A stretch of DNA of 64,000 bases from JACQHC01 sp035559715 (GTDB taxonomy: Bacteria; Gemmatimonadota; Gemmatimonadetes; Gemmatimonadales; GWC2-71-9). Position 1 is the stretch's first letter, and every line of letters begins with the position of its first letter. The notes under the pieces are model-generated. The model worked only from the letters and a program-made list of their open reading frames with translations. It had not been told where the DNA came from and did no database searches. The stretch spans positions 14,212-78,211 of the forward strand of contig DATMAW010000161.1 of the NCBI GenBank assembly GCA_035559715.1. The letters are read 5' to 3'. Positions 27,181 to 35,882 of the stretch are shown here, in pieces. The position numbers were made by a program, and so were the translations under genes.

Positions 27181-30039
27181 CTACCGTACGATCGCTTCGG
27201 CGTACTGCGGTTCCACGTTTTCGAAGAACAGTCCCTGAAACTGCCCCGGCCTGAGCGGCGGTAGCTCTAATTCCACGGTGTGCAGCTCGTCGGGACTGAG
27301 GTGTGACACGTCGGCGTAGAACCCGACGAACGCGCGGGCGTAGGGTCGGATTGACGAGTACGCCTTCATAAGATCCACCGGCTGTCCGTCAATCCGCATG
27401 CGCACCACCCACCGATCGTCCGGCTCGGCGATTTGCACGAACAGCAGCAGGCGCTCCGGCACGAGCCAGGGCGTGCGATAATCCTCGGCCGTCCACGGAA
27501 TTGGCCATGCGCGCCGCCGGGCGGCGAGCTGATCGAACACGCGGCGCGGAATGGAGAACGTGCCGCGGAATGAACCACCCCTGAAGCTCGGATCGTAGTC
27601 GCCCACCTGCTGAAGCTGGCGGAACGGCGCGCCGGCGAAGCGCACGTCGAGCGTCACGACGTGCTCGGCAACGCGGGCAAACGCGGCCGGGCGATCGCCC
27701 AACCGCACGGCCGTGACCGCGCGACCTCGCGGCAGCAGCACGAGGAGACGGTCACTCGTTCCTGCCTCGCCCCGCACGCCCGTGAGCTGCAACACGCTCC
27801 CGTCCAACGCGGCCGACCCCGTGGCGTTGAACAAGATGGGCGCCTCGATAACGCCCGGCGCCGGCGCGATCTCCAGCACTCGGGCCGATCCGCCGTCCAT
27901 CGCCACGGGCAGGCGATCGCCGCGAGTCCATACGCCCGCCTCCGGCTTTCCGACGAACCGGCCGTCCAGCGGGTACAGTTCCCGGACGACGTACCGCGCA
28001 CCCTGCGTCAAGCCGATCGTCGAATCCAGCGGCAACGCGGCGTCGAGCCGGCGGCCGTTGGGATTGAACAGGAACACATACCCGCGATCGCCCACCATCG
28101 CAGCGGTCCCATCCAGCTTGCCCAGCGCCGGCTGCCCCAGGATCGCGCGCGTGCGCCGCAAGAAGTCTTTGTTGTGATCGGTCCACGCAATCCATCTCCG
28201 GAACCACTCGATGTCCTCCGGGGAGAGGTGCCGGAACTCTGCGGTGTCGCGCGCCGGAATCATGTTCAGCACGTTGTTCCAGCCTCCCGTGGCGATGGAG
28301 GAGAGCAGCGAGTACCGCCAGCCCAGGTAGTCCCAATCGCGCAGGCGGAACGGTGTGGGGAAGATGTCCCGCTCGGTGCGCATCTCCGGCATGCGGCCCG
28401 TGTCGTCAATCCGCGGGGTCTGGTGCGTAATGAACCCCGGAACGATCTCGTTCGGCGCGAACTCGTAGTTGCGATACAGGTAGGCCGTGTAGCGCTGCCG
28501 CGCTGCGGACACTCGGTCGAAGTGCACGTCCGGAAACGGCACGAAACTCTCGGGCTGCTCGTCGTTGAACGTGGGATGCGGGTAGCTTCCGGCCAGCCAG
28601 CTCCACGGGCCGTACAGGTGGTACGCCTGCCGCCCATCAATCACGATGTCGGGAATGCGGCGCCGCAGCTCTTCCATCACGCGCCGCCAACCCCACCACT
28701 GCGCGTACGGGCTCGTGCCGGGATAGTTGAGGAACGTGTGATCGAACGCGTAACCGCCGATCCCGGTTCGATGGTAGAAGGCCACCAGAGTCTCGATCAG
28801 CCAATCCTGCAGGCTCCGCACGCCGAGGTCGGCGTAGAACCGCGTCGAATCGCGCGGCGACCGAACCAGCCATTCCGGATTCTGCGCGAACGGCACCACC
28901 GGATACACATACGCCACGAGCTTCAGGTTCCTGGATCGCGCGTAGTCCAGCATCTCTTGAACGCTGGCCGGCACGGTGTCCCGCCGCGGATCCCACTCAT
29001 TGCGCCGCAGCCGCTGGCCGAGGCCGAGCCAGAGGAGATTCTCCCAGCTCCAGTCGTCGGCGCTTTCGACGCGCCGCGAGAGAGCGGAGTTGGTCGGCGC
29101 GAACAAGACGTACTCGGCGCCCAGTTCGGCCGCGCGATCCATGACCCTGCGATACTCGGCACGTCCGGCGGTGGTGGCGATGTCAATCTGATAATCGTTC
29201 ACGCACCAACCCACGAAGATGTTGGTGGGTCGCTGGGGCCGGTGGAGCAGGAACGCGCGCGCGAGATCGGTGAACGTCGCCACTTCCGCTTCATCCAAAC
29301 CGGGCGCCTCGTCCGCCGCGCCGTAGCGCCACTCGGGCGTCATGTGCAGCGGCTGGCGCCGGCCCGTCAGGCGATAGGGCGCCAGCAGTCCACGATCGGC
29401 GGCGAAGGTTCCATCCGCCGTACGCCACGACATCGCGGGCGCGTAGCGCAGCGCGAACTCCCCTCGGCGATCGGCATCTCGCAGCACCTGGAGGAACGGA
29501 TTCTGTACCACCGCGAGCAGGCCGCGGCCGTCAGCGAACCGAAGCGCTGCTCCGTAATCGGCGGTACCCACGCGGGGGCGCGCGGTGGGAGGAACGAACG
29601 CTTCCACCGGCGACTCGTCCAGCGCCGCGCGGAACACCGTCACCTCGTCCACCCGGTACCCCGCCCCGCGGGGGCCCGTCACACGCAGCTGCTTGCTCAC
29701 GAAGCGCCAGTCCGGCTCCAGCTCATAGACCACATCCAGCTGATACGGCCCGGCGCTCCACGCATACGTCACACGCTGCGCCTCGACGCGCCGCAAGGGA
29801 TTTCCGAGCGTCGCGCTCTCGTATCGCACACCGTCGAACGTCACGCTGAACTCATCGGTGCGGAACCGATAGGTGTCGCCCCGCGCTCGATCGGTGAGGG
29901 AGATCAGCCCCCGCGCCCCCAGCTCGGCTCGCAGGGCGGCGTTCTCGAGCCACACCGGCGCCTGCGCCACGGCCGACGCACGGCTGCCGAGCGAGAACGC
30001 AAGGCCCCACCACACGGCAACGCGGCCGAATTGCGGCAT
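27181..30039 (-). CDS. Exported glycoside-hydrolase-like protein (alpha-galactosidase-type barrel, tentative)
   Basis: 952 residues from ATG at 30039, giving a signal peptide that ends near SAVAQA; a longer upstream start overlaps the transporter and is less likely. Order: an N-terminal beta-sandwich (about 25-300), a TIM barrel (about 310-640) with GIGGYAFDHTFLNYP offering an Asp nucleophile and DGRQAYHLYGPWSW a second acid, and C-terminal beta domains. The fold resembles clan GH-D enzymes, but specific family residues were not matched. Five bases after the symporter gene, so co-transcribed; presumably releases the sugar that is imported. Confidence 0.6.
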   Translation of the reverse strand: MPQFGRVAVWWGLAFSLGSRASAVAQAPVWLENAALRAELGARGLISLTDRARGDTYRFRTDEFSVTFDGVRYESATLGNPLRRVEAQRVTYAWSAGPYQLDVVYELEPDWRFVSKQLRVTGPRGAGYRVDEVTVFRAALDESPVEAFVPPTARPRVGTADYGAALRFADGRGLLAVVQNPFLQVLRDADRRGEFALRYAPAMSWRTADGTFAADRGLLAPYRLTGRRQPLHMTPEWRYGAADEAPGLDEAEVATFTDLARAFLLHRPQRPTNIFVGWCVNDYQIDIATTAGRAEYRRVMDRAAELGAEYVLFAPTNSALSRRVESADDWSWENLLWLGLGQRLRRNEWDPRRDTVPASVQEMLDYARSRNLKLVAYVYPVVPFAQNPEWLVRSPRDSTRFYADLGVRSLQDWLIETLVAFYHRTGIGGYAFDHTFLNYPGTSPYAQWWGWRRVMEELRRRIPDIVIDGRQAYHLYGPWSWLAGSYPHPTFNDEQPESFVPFPDVHFDRVSAARQRYTAYLYRNYEFAPNEIVPGFITHQTPRIDDTGRMPEMRTERDIFPTPFRLRDWDYLGWRYSLLSSIATGGWNNVLNMIPARDTAEFRHLSPEDIEWFRRWIAWTDHNKDFLRRTRAILGQPALGKLDGTAAMVGDRGYVFLFNPNGRRLDAALPLDSTIGLTQGARYVVRELYPLDGRFVGKPEAGVWTRGDRLPVAMDGGSARVLEIAPAPGVIEAPILFNATGSAALDGSVLQLTGVRGEAGTSDRLLVLLPRGRAVTAVRLGDRPAAFARVAEHVVTLDVRFAGAPFRQLQQVGDYDPSFRGGSFRGTFSIPRRVFDQLAARRRAWPIPWTAEDYRTPWLVPERLLLFVQIAEPDDRWVVRMRIDGQPVDLMKAYSSIRPYARAFVGFYADVSHLSPDELHTVELELPPLRPGQFQGLFFENVEPQYAEAIVR

Positions 30040-30044
30040 CCGAA

Positions 30045-31808
30045 TCACCCGCCGAACGACAGGTAGACCCCGAGGATGGTCGCGAGGACGACGGCGGACG
30101 CGATCACGTCCCAGTGATTCCAACTGGCCCGCGATTCCTCACGCTGGTTCGCCGTGAGCGTGGCGTACGTGAGGCCCTCGAGCGATGCCGCGTCCGGCGC
30201 CCGGGTCAGGTAGCTCACGCCGATCATCACGACGACCGAGACCGCGAAGATGAACAGGCTATAGTACTGGAAGTACAGGTTGTTCACGATCCACAGGAAC
30301 GAGCCCGGTGCGTATCCCTGCGCCAACCCGCCGATACCGAGCGTGACGGGTGTGTCCACGGCGAGCCGGAACGCGCCGAGTCCGAATCCCACCACGAGCG
30401 CCGCGAGGCAGCCTTGCGCGTTCAAGCGGCGATGGAACACGCCGAAGAAGAACACCGTGAAGATCGGCGCGCCGATGTACGCCGACATCCCCTGCAGATA
30501 CTCGTACAACCCGCGCGCCCCCTGGATCACCGGGATCCACATCAACCCGATCAGCACCATGATGGCCGTGGCGACCCGACCCGTCCACACGAGGCGGTGT
30601 TGCGTGGCGGCAGGCCGGAACTTGCGGTACAGATCCATGGTGACGAGGGTCGAAGCGGCATTGAACACGCCGGCAAGCGAGCTCATCAAGGCGGCCAGGA
30701 GTCCCGCGACGACGAGACCACGCACGCCCGCGGGCAGCACGTGTTGCACCATCAGCGGGAACACCGCCTGCGCCGCGGGCCTCACCACTTCCCCGTCGGG
30801 ACTCACGATCTGCGCGAGACCTGGCACCTTGCCCGTCTTCGCCAGCGCCAGCGCGATCATTCCGGGGATGATGAAAATGAACACCGGCATCAGCTTGAGC
30901 CCGGCCGCGAAGATGCTGCCTCGGCGGGCCTGGCGTTCGTTGGCCGCACCCAGTACTCGCTGCACGATGTACTGATCGGTGCACCAGTACCACAGCCCGA
31001 TGATTGGCGCGCACAAGAGCATGCCGGGCCATGGGAAGTTGCCGTTGAAGTACCAGGCGATGCGGCCCGCCTCCTTCACCGGCGCCCACGTGCCCTCCAT
31101 GCCGGTCGGGATGATCGGCTTCCAGAGGTTGAACATTTCCGGCGAGAGCGCGGCGCGAAGCTCGCTCCAGCCACCGAGCTTCGCCAGCCCGAGCGTGGTG
31201 AGCAGCACCGATCCTATCACCAGCACCAACGTCTGTAATGCGTCGGTGTACGCCACGGCGCGCATGCCACCCAGCACCGTGTACAGCCCCGTGAGCGTCA
31301 CCACGATCCCCGAGCCGATCCAAAAGCCGTTGAGGCGCACTCCACCGAGGGAAAGGCTCATCTCCGGCAGCAGCGTGGCGAAGACCACGCCGCCGGCAAA
31401 GATCCCCACGGCGATCTTGGTGAGCACATAGGCCACGAGGGAGATACACGCGAGCACCCAGCGCGACGCCGGCGAGAAGCGCCGCTCCAGAAACTCCGGC
31501 ATGGTGAACACAAACGAGCGCATGTAGAACGGCACGAACACCCACGCGAGCACGAGCAGGCACCAGGCATGCAGCTCGAAGTGCGCCAGCGCCACGCCAT
31601 CGGTGGCGCCGGACGCCGCGAGCCCCACGAGGTGCTCGGACCCAATGTTCGACGCGAAGATCGAGGCGCCGATCACGAACCAGCCAAGATCGCGGTTGGC
31701 GAGGAAGTAGTCGGCGGCCGTGTCCTTGTTGCGCCGCACCACCCAGGTGATCAGACCGGCCAGTGCGGCGAAGTACGCGGAGATCGTCGCCCAATCGAGT
31801 GCGGTCAT
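30045..31808 (-). CDS. Sodium:solute symporter (SSS/SGLT family)
   Basis: 587 residues from ATG at 31808 (MTALDWATISAYF, the typical N-terminus); the upstream extension is discarded. About 13-14 hydrophobic helices. SGLT-like segments are present: NRDLGWFVIGASIFASNIGSEH and ACISLVAYVLTKIAVG (shortened), WYWCTDQYIVQRVLGA, and GLVVAGLLAALMSSLAGVFNAAST. This last one and the WYWCTDQ stretch place it with sugar-type members. Likely imports a sugar with Na+. Upstream gene of a two-gene unit with the hydrolase-like protein. Confidence 0.92.
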   Translation of the reverse strand: MTALDWATISAYFAALAGLITWVVRRNKDTAADYFLANRDLGWFVIGASIFASNIGSEHLVGLAASGATDGVALAHFELHAWCLLVLAWVFVPFYMRSFVFTMPEFLERRFSPASRWVLACISLVAYVLTKIAVGIFAGGVVFATLLPEMSLSLGGVRLNGFWIGSGIVVTLTGLYTVLGGMRAVAYTDALQTLVLVIGSVLLTTLGLAKLGGWSELRAALSPEMFNLWKPIIPTGMEGTWAPVKEAGRIAWYFNGNFPWPGMLLCAPIIGLWYWCTDQYIVQRVLGAANERQARRGSIFAAGLKLMPVFIFIIPGMIALALAKTGKVPGLAQIVSPDGEVVRPAAQAVFPLMVQHVLPAGVRGLVVAGLLAALMSSLAGVFNAASTLVTMDLYRKFRPAATQHRLVWTGRVATAIMVLIGLMWIPVIQGARGLYEYLQGMSAYIGAPIFTVFFFGVFHRRLNAQGCLAALVVGFGLGAFRLAVDTPVTLGIGGLAQGYAPGSFLWIVNNLYFQYYSLFIFAVSVVVMIGVSYLTRAPDAASLEGLTYATLTANQREESRASWNHWDVIASAVVLATILGVYLSFGG

Positions 31809-31890
31809 GGAGCGGAAGAGTCCACGCGCATGGAAGAGGCCGCATACAGTACGCTGCGACCCGCGACTCAGGAAGGTGGTCGTGGAGTGG

Positions 31891-33540
31891 CTATGACACC
31901 GACGCCGGGGCCTGCTCTTCAACGGCTGCGGCTGGTCGCAGCACACCGGCGTCGCACGGCCCACATTCTTCGGGTGCCGGCAGGTGCGCCTCCCACCAGC
32001 GGCGCGCGCGCCCTTCGGTCCACGGCTCGGCGAGCGGCACGGCGTCGAGCCGGCGGATCACATCGGTCACGCTCTGCGGGCGGCTCTCGGGCTTCTTCGC
32101 CAGACAGGCGAGCACGAGGTCGTCCAGCTCTCGCGGGACGTCGAATTCCGCGAGCTGCGAGGGTGGGACGGGCGGGTCCTGGATGTGGCGGTACATCATC
32201 TTCACGGGCGTATCGGCGTCGAACACGGTGCGACCGGTGAGCAACCAGTAGGCGACGCAGCCCAGCGAGTAGATGTCCGCTCGCGGGTCCACGGCATCGC
32301 CCACGGCCGCCTCCGGCGAGATGTAGGCCGGGGTGCCCGTGGCGATCTGCGGCGCCGTGAGGCGCGTGTCGCCGCCATTTCCCGTCACGGCCTTCACCAG
32401 GCCGAAGTCGAGCACCTTGATGAAGTCCACCATGAGACCCAGCCGGGCCGCGAAGATGTTGGAGGGTTTGATGTCGCGGTGGACCAGACCGTTCGCGTGC
32501 GCCTCGCCCAGGGAAAGGCAGGCCTGGCGTATGAAGTGGACGACGCGCTCGGGCGGCACGGGACCGAAGCGCTGCACCAGAGCTTCGAGATTCACGCCGT
32601 CCAGCAGCTCCATGGCGTAGTAGAGCGTGCCATCGTCCGCCGTGCCGAAGTCGTACAGCTCGATCGTGTGTGGGGAGCGAAGGGCGGCGGCGGCGCGGGC
32701 CTCGCGCTTGAATCGCTCGACGACCACGCGACCGTCGCGTCCCGCGCGGGAAAGCGCCTCCGGCCGGATCAGTTTGATTGCGGCGGGACGGGCCAGCAGG
32801 CGGTGCTCCGCGCGGTGCACTTCACCCATGCCGCCGGCGCCGAGCACTTCGCCGAGGCGGTAGCTCCCCAGCTCCCGGGCTGAGCGCACCTGCCGCCCGA
32901 GCTGACGGATCAGATGCGCAGGCAGCACGGCGAGCAAAGCGGAGATGTAGCTCGGGACGAAGGCCTCGAACATCTGCCGGGCGCCCAGCGCCACCTCCGG
33001 GCCGCGAATCGCCTTGACGATGCCCCACGCCACGGGATCCATCGTGGCGGCGGCGAGGCTCGCGACGAGGATCTTCTTCGGCGTGTTGGGAGCGATCGAG
33101 GGGTACGCCAGAATGATGATGCAGGTGAACGAGATGCCGCGGAACTCCACCGGCGGCACCCACAGCGTGTACAGGCCGGTGAGCAACGCCATGACGACTT
33201 CGAAGACGAGCCCGAGGTCAAGCAGCAGCGCGTGGCGGTCCTCGAATGCCCTGGACATCAGGACCATTCCCAGAGACACCACCACGCCGGCTCCCGCAAT
33301 CAGTGCGCCGGGCATGGGCCACATCTGTGCGTAGCTCCCCATCAGGTCCGGGCCGAAGCGCGACAGCGAGAGGTACAGACCGAAGGGGATCAGCCACAGG
33401 AAGGCGAACGCGAGGGCCGCCGTGCCGACGCGGCGGCAGGCCTGAAACGCCACGTCTCCGGGCAGTGAGGCACCTGACCCCGGGGACCGGGCCGGGGTGC
33501 GCTCGGCAACGAGGCGGCGGGAGGGGGCGGGCACGGTCAT
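31891..33540 (-). CDS. Serine/threonine protein kinase with N-terminal membrane domain
   Basis: 549 residues. Residues about 35-215 hold roughly six hydrophobic segments; the kinase domain occupies about 227-490. Motifs are complete: G-loop GAGGMGEV (about 234), Lys in AAIKLI, HRDIKPSN (about 353), DFG in LDFGLVKAV (about 377) and a TPAYISPE activation end. The order membrane-then-kinase is reverse to the usual PASTA-type kinase layout. It phosphorylates unknown targets at the membrane. Divergent from a truncated gene and a repeat; no phosphatase partner nearby. Confidence 0.92.
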   Translation of the reverse strand: MTVPAPSRRLVAERTPARSPGSGASLPGDVAFQACRRVGTAALAFAFLWLIPFGLYLSLSRFGPDLMGSYAQMWPMPGALIAGAGVVVSLGMVLMSRAFEDRHALLLDLGLVFEVVMALLTGLYTLWVPPVEFRGISFTCIIILAYPSIAPNTPKKILVASLAAATMDPVAWGIVKAIRGPEVALGARQMFEAFVPSYISALLAVLPAHLIRQLGRQVRSARELGSYRLGEVLGAGGMGEVHRAEHRLLARPAAIKLIRPEALSRAGRDGRVVVERFKREARAAAALRSPHTIELYDFGTADDGTLYYAMELLDGVNLEALVQRFGPVPPERVVHFIRQACLSLGEAHANGLVHRDIKPSNIFAARLGLMVDFIKVLDFGLVKAVTGNGGDTRLTAPQIATGTPAYISPEAAVGDAVDPRADIYSLGCVAYWLLTGRTVFDADTPVKMMYRHIQDPPVPPSQLAEFDVPRELDDLVLACLAKKPESRPQSVTDVIRRLDAVPLAEPWTEGRARRWWEAHLPAPEECGPCDAGVLRPAAAVEEQAPASVS

Positions 33541-33634
33541 GTGGAATACCGGGTGATGAAACCTAATGCGATGAAGCGAGTAACGGTTCCTGCGGGCTCA
33601 GTCTCCGCGACGTTTCGGAAGCACGGCTCTCGCG

Positions 33635-33685
33635 CTTGCGACCCGAGCGGATGCACTCGCCTCCGCCATGCCCATGGGCCGAGCC
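33635..33685 (+). repeat. Dispersed 51-bp repeat, copy A
   Basis: Begins CTTGCGACCCGAGCGG and ends CATGGGCCGAGCC. It matches copy B (43042-43092) at 49 of 51 bases and copy C (46925-46972, minus strand) at most positions. All lie in intergenic DNA. Read as protein in one frame it gives LATRADALASAMPMGRA. No terminal inverted repeats were seen, only a short GCGGA/TCCGC stem. Confidence 0.75.
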
Positions 33686-34018
33686 GCCCTGTTCTACGAT
33701 CGCTTTGGCGAGGAGATCGTCACCGAACTCGTGAACTGGTTCAACGACGTGGATGCCACGTACCGCACCGACCTGCGGGAGCTGAACGAACTGAACTTCA
33801 CTCGGTTCGACGCCAAACTCGAGCAGCGGCTCGCCGAGCTGGCGGCAACTACGCGAGCCACTGCCACGCTGACGTCCGTCGTTGCCGAAGAGTGGAGTAA
33901 CGTGCGGCGGCGGGATGCTCCCGTCCCCCCGCCCGGGAGAGGCCCTATCGGGCGGGCAAGGACTCCGCGAGGAGGTCGTCCAGTTTGCGGACCTCGGCAG
34001 TCGCGCCCAAGCGGCTAA
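33668..34018 (+). pseudogene. Truncated coiled-coil protein fused to repeat copy A
   Basis: 116 codons. The body AALFYDRFGEEIVTELVNWF then DVDATYRTDLRELNELNFTRFD (given in short pieces) is a well-formed acidic helix of the type seen in small coiled-coil membrane-associated proteins. After residue about 60 the helix breaks into Ala/Thr and then Arg/Pro-rich text with no membrane anchor, which is the end such proteins usually have. Its apparent start, MPMGRA, lies within the repeat. So the gene looks cut at both ends. Its last 74 bases overlap the convergent TPR gene. Confidence 0.45.
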
Positions 34019-34949
34019 AAGCGCTGCGGGCTGCCAGGGCGGCGTCGCGGGCATCTCCGTGCCGTCCGAGAACGTTCAACAGGCGTGCGAGGTCCCGCCG
34101 ACCCTCGGCGGCAAGCCATGGGCGCTCGTGTTCCTCGGCCTTCGCGATCACCGTGTGCAGCAGTGGTTCAGCCTCGGCCGGTCGCTCCGCGCCCGCGAGC
34201 GCCAGGGCGAGCACCCGGAGGTCCTCCGCCTCGCCGACTACGTCACCCAGCTCGCGATGCCTGCGCAGCGCGTGCGAGATTTCCCGCAGCCCCACGGCCA
34301 CGTCGCCGGCGAGGATTCGGATCTCGGCCCGACCGGCTCTCGCCTGAGCAGCCAGCGCCAGGTCACCGGATGCGTCGGCCTGTTGTACCGCCTCATCCGC
34401 CTCTTCCAGCGCCCGGGTGAGATCTCCCTGCTCCCGATAGCAGCGAGCCATGTTGTGGCGCGCTTCCGCGATGCCGCGGGGGATTCCTGCCTGCTCGAAC
34501 GCAGCCACCGCCATCGTGTGATAGCCCACGGCTCGCCCGTAGTCGCCCTGCATGATGGCGACGATGCCGAGGTTGTTGCAGGCCCGACCGACCGTGCTGT
34601 GGTCTCCGTCGCCGCGCGCCTCGGCGAGCGCCTTCATGAAGTACTCGGTTGCCTCAGCCGCCTTACCGCTCTCCAGGGCGATTGCCCCCCGGACGTTGAG
34701 CGCCCTCGCCTCCACGGCGCGGTCCCCACGCTCGCGCGCCTTATGAGATGCGACCTCGACCCACCGCGCGCCTTCCCCATGGCGCCCCAGTCGCGCGTGC
34801 GCGATACCGCACAGCAGCGCGAGCGTGGGCGAACTCTCCAGCTCCTCCTGCGACGAGCCGCTGAGATGCTGCAGCACCGCCGCGTGCTGGCCAGTGTCCG
34901 AGTAGTAGATGGCCTGTCTGAGCTGCATGAGAGGCTGCCGATAGTCCAT
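33945..34949 (-). CDS. Tetratricopeptide repeat protein
   Basis: 334 residues from ATG at 34949, which follows the previous stop by one base; a longer start would read into that gene. TPR helices run from about 30 to 320: for example RALNVRGAIALESGKAAEATEYF, GRACNNLGIVAIMQGDYGRAV and EARHNMARCYREQGDLTRAL (each trimmed). No signal peptide, so cytoplasmic. A scaffold for protein contacts; partner unknown. Second gene after the dockerin-like lipoprotein, in the region controlled by a possible sigma-54 promoter. Confidence 0.85.
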   Translation of the reverse strand: MDYRQPLMQLRQAIYYSDTGQHAAVLQHLSGSSQEELESSPTLALLCGIAHARLGRHGEGARWVEVASHKARERGDRAVEARALNVRGAIALESGKAAEATEYFMKALAEARGDGDHSTVGRACNNLGIVAIMQGDYGRAVGYHTMAVAAFEQAGIPRGIAEARHNMARCYREQGDLTRALEEADEAVQQADASGDLALAAQARAGRAEIRILAGDVAVGLREISHALRRHRELGDVVGEAEDLRVLALALAGAERPAEAEPLLHTVIAKAEEHERPWLAAEGRRDLARLLNVLGRHGDARDAALAARSAFSRLGATAEVRKLDDLLAESLPAR

Positions 34950-34950
34950 G

Positions 34951-35640
34951 CTACCAGGAGACGGCGAAGCCGGAGAAGTGGAACACGGCAACCGAGAACC
35001 GCTTCAGTGTGGCGTCGTGAGCCGCGGGCACGCGCACCCAGGGGATCCCGGTGAGTTCCTGATACCAGACGCCCAGGCGTTGCTCGCGGAGCAGTTCGTC
35101 GTCGGCGTCCACGTCCCCGTCGCCGTCGAGATCCTGCTCGGCTCCCCCGTAGTACACGTCGAGGGCCAGCGGGCTCGTGGGGTTGAACTGGAGACCGGAC
35201 GGCCCGAACTTCACTCGCACCAGTGAGGAATCAATGGTGAGTGTGATCAGGACGGAGTCGCCCTCGGCGACGGCCGATCCGTCAGGCAGCCGTAAGAGGG
35301 CGTCTGCCGGCACCGTCACCTGGAGGAAGGGGGCGTTTCCGCCGCTGCCAGCGTAGTCAATGCGCAGTTGTTCTGCGCGACCTCGGCGGGCCCAGATACT
35401 CGCCTGATACCGCTCGAGCGGGGTAGGTTCGGCCTGCGCGGACGCCAACACCCGGCCCGGCAAACGTGGCACCACAACGAATCGGGGTGCGCTCCCACGG
35501 TCGGGCCAACGGAGGAAGTGCATGGCGACTTCGGGCCGGCCGTCCAACACGGCTGTGGGGCGTGGGGGGCCGATCGGCTCCGAGCATGCCAGCGCGCCAA
35601 GCGTCGCGCCGATCACCCACGCTTTCAGGGCCCTACGCAT
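34951..35640 (-). CDS. Lipoprotein with Ca-binding dockerin-like loop
   Basis: 229 residues from ATG at 35640. The ATG has a strong ribosome site AGGAGGATGT immediately upstream. Lipobox LGALAC (Cys near 18). Middle part is beta-rich; at about residues 179-195 an EF-hand-like DLDGDGDVDADDELL loop suggests calcium binding, like dockerin type I. The end is beta-rich and aromatic (FSVAVFHFSGFAVSW). No known family. It starts the unit with the TPR gene one base behind. Candidate sigma-54 promoter and operator sit about 107-146 bases upstream. Confidence 0.7.
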   Translation of the reverse strand: MRRALKAWVIGATLGALACSEPIGPPRPTAVLDGRPEVAMHFLRWPDRGSAPRFVVVPRLPGRVLASAQAEPTPLERYQASIWARRGRAEQLRIDYAGSGGNAPFLQVTVPADALLRLPDGSAVAEGDSVLITLTIDSSLVRVKFGPSGLQFNPTSPLALDVYYGGAEQDLDGDGDVDADDELLREQRLGVWYQELTGIPWVRVPAAHDATLKRFSVAVFHFSGFAVSW

Positions 35641-35746
35641 ACATCCTCCTTTGGGTCGAAAAGTCGTCTGCACCAGGCTTCCCCGCCTGTCGCCGCCCAG
35701 CCCTGTTGTTGGGCGCGCGACCCCGAACGCGGTGCAGTTCATCCAC

Positions 35747-35761
35747 GCACACGGCATGCCC
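35747..35761 (-). promoter_or_regulatory. Candidate sigma-54 promoter for the lipoprotein-TPR unit
   Basis: On the minus strand GGGCATGCCGTGTGC has GG and GC at the exact spacing of the -24/-12 consensus TGGCACG-N4-TTGC, with three mismatches. It lies about 107 bases before the ATG at 35640 and 15 bases downstream of the operator-like AACACGTTGT. Weaker than the HD-GYP match. Confidence 0.4.
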
Positions 35762-35776
35762 CATCTTCCAACTGTT

Positions 35777-35786
35777 ACAACGTGTT
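35777..35786 (-). promoter_or_regulatory. Operator-like AACACGTTGT, lipoprotein side
   Basis: The same 10 bases, in the same orientation relative to the promoter, occur at 37319-37328 ahead of the HD-GYP gene. The two sites flank the sigma-54 activator gene. Likely activator binding sites; inference from position and identity only. Confidence 0.4.
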
Positions 35787-35882
35787 GCGATTGAATGACT
35801 TGCGTTGTCATCCCGAGCCGTGAGCAGGGACTGAAACGTGCCAACTGGTTGATTTCAGACCACTCGTTCACGTGGGACGACC

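Noticed and set aside
27661..30066. An 801-codon open frame on the plus strand
   Set aside because: It lies opposite the hydrolase-like gene, is Arg/His/Pro-rich with no domain, and is the antisense shadow expected at this GC content.
35821..35880. TTGGCACG on the minus strand as a sigma-54 -24 box
   Set aside because: No GC at the required distance; the better-spaced site is at 35747-35761.
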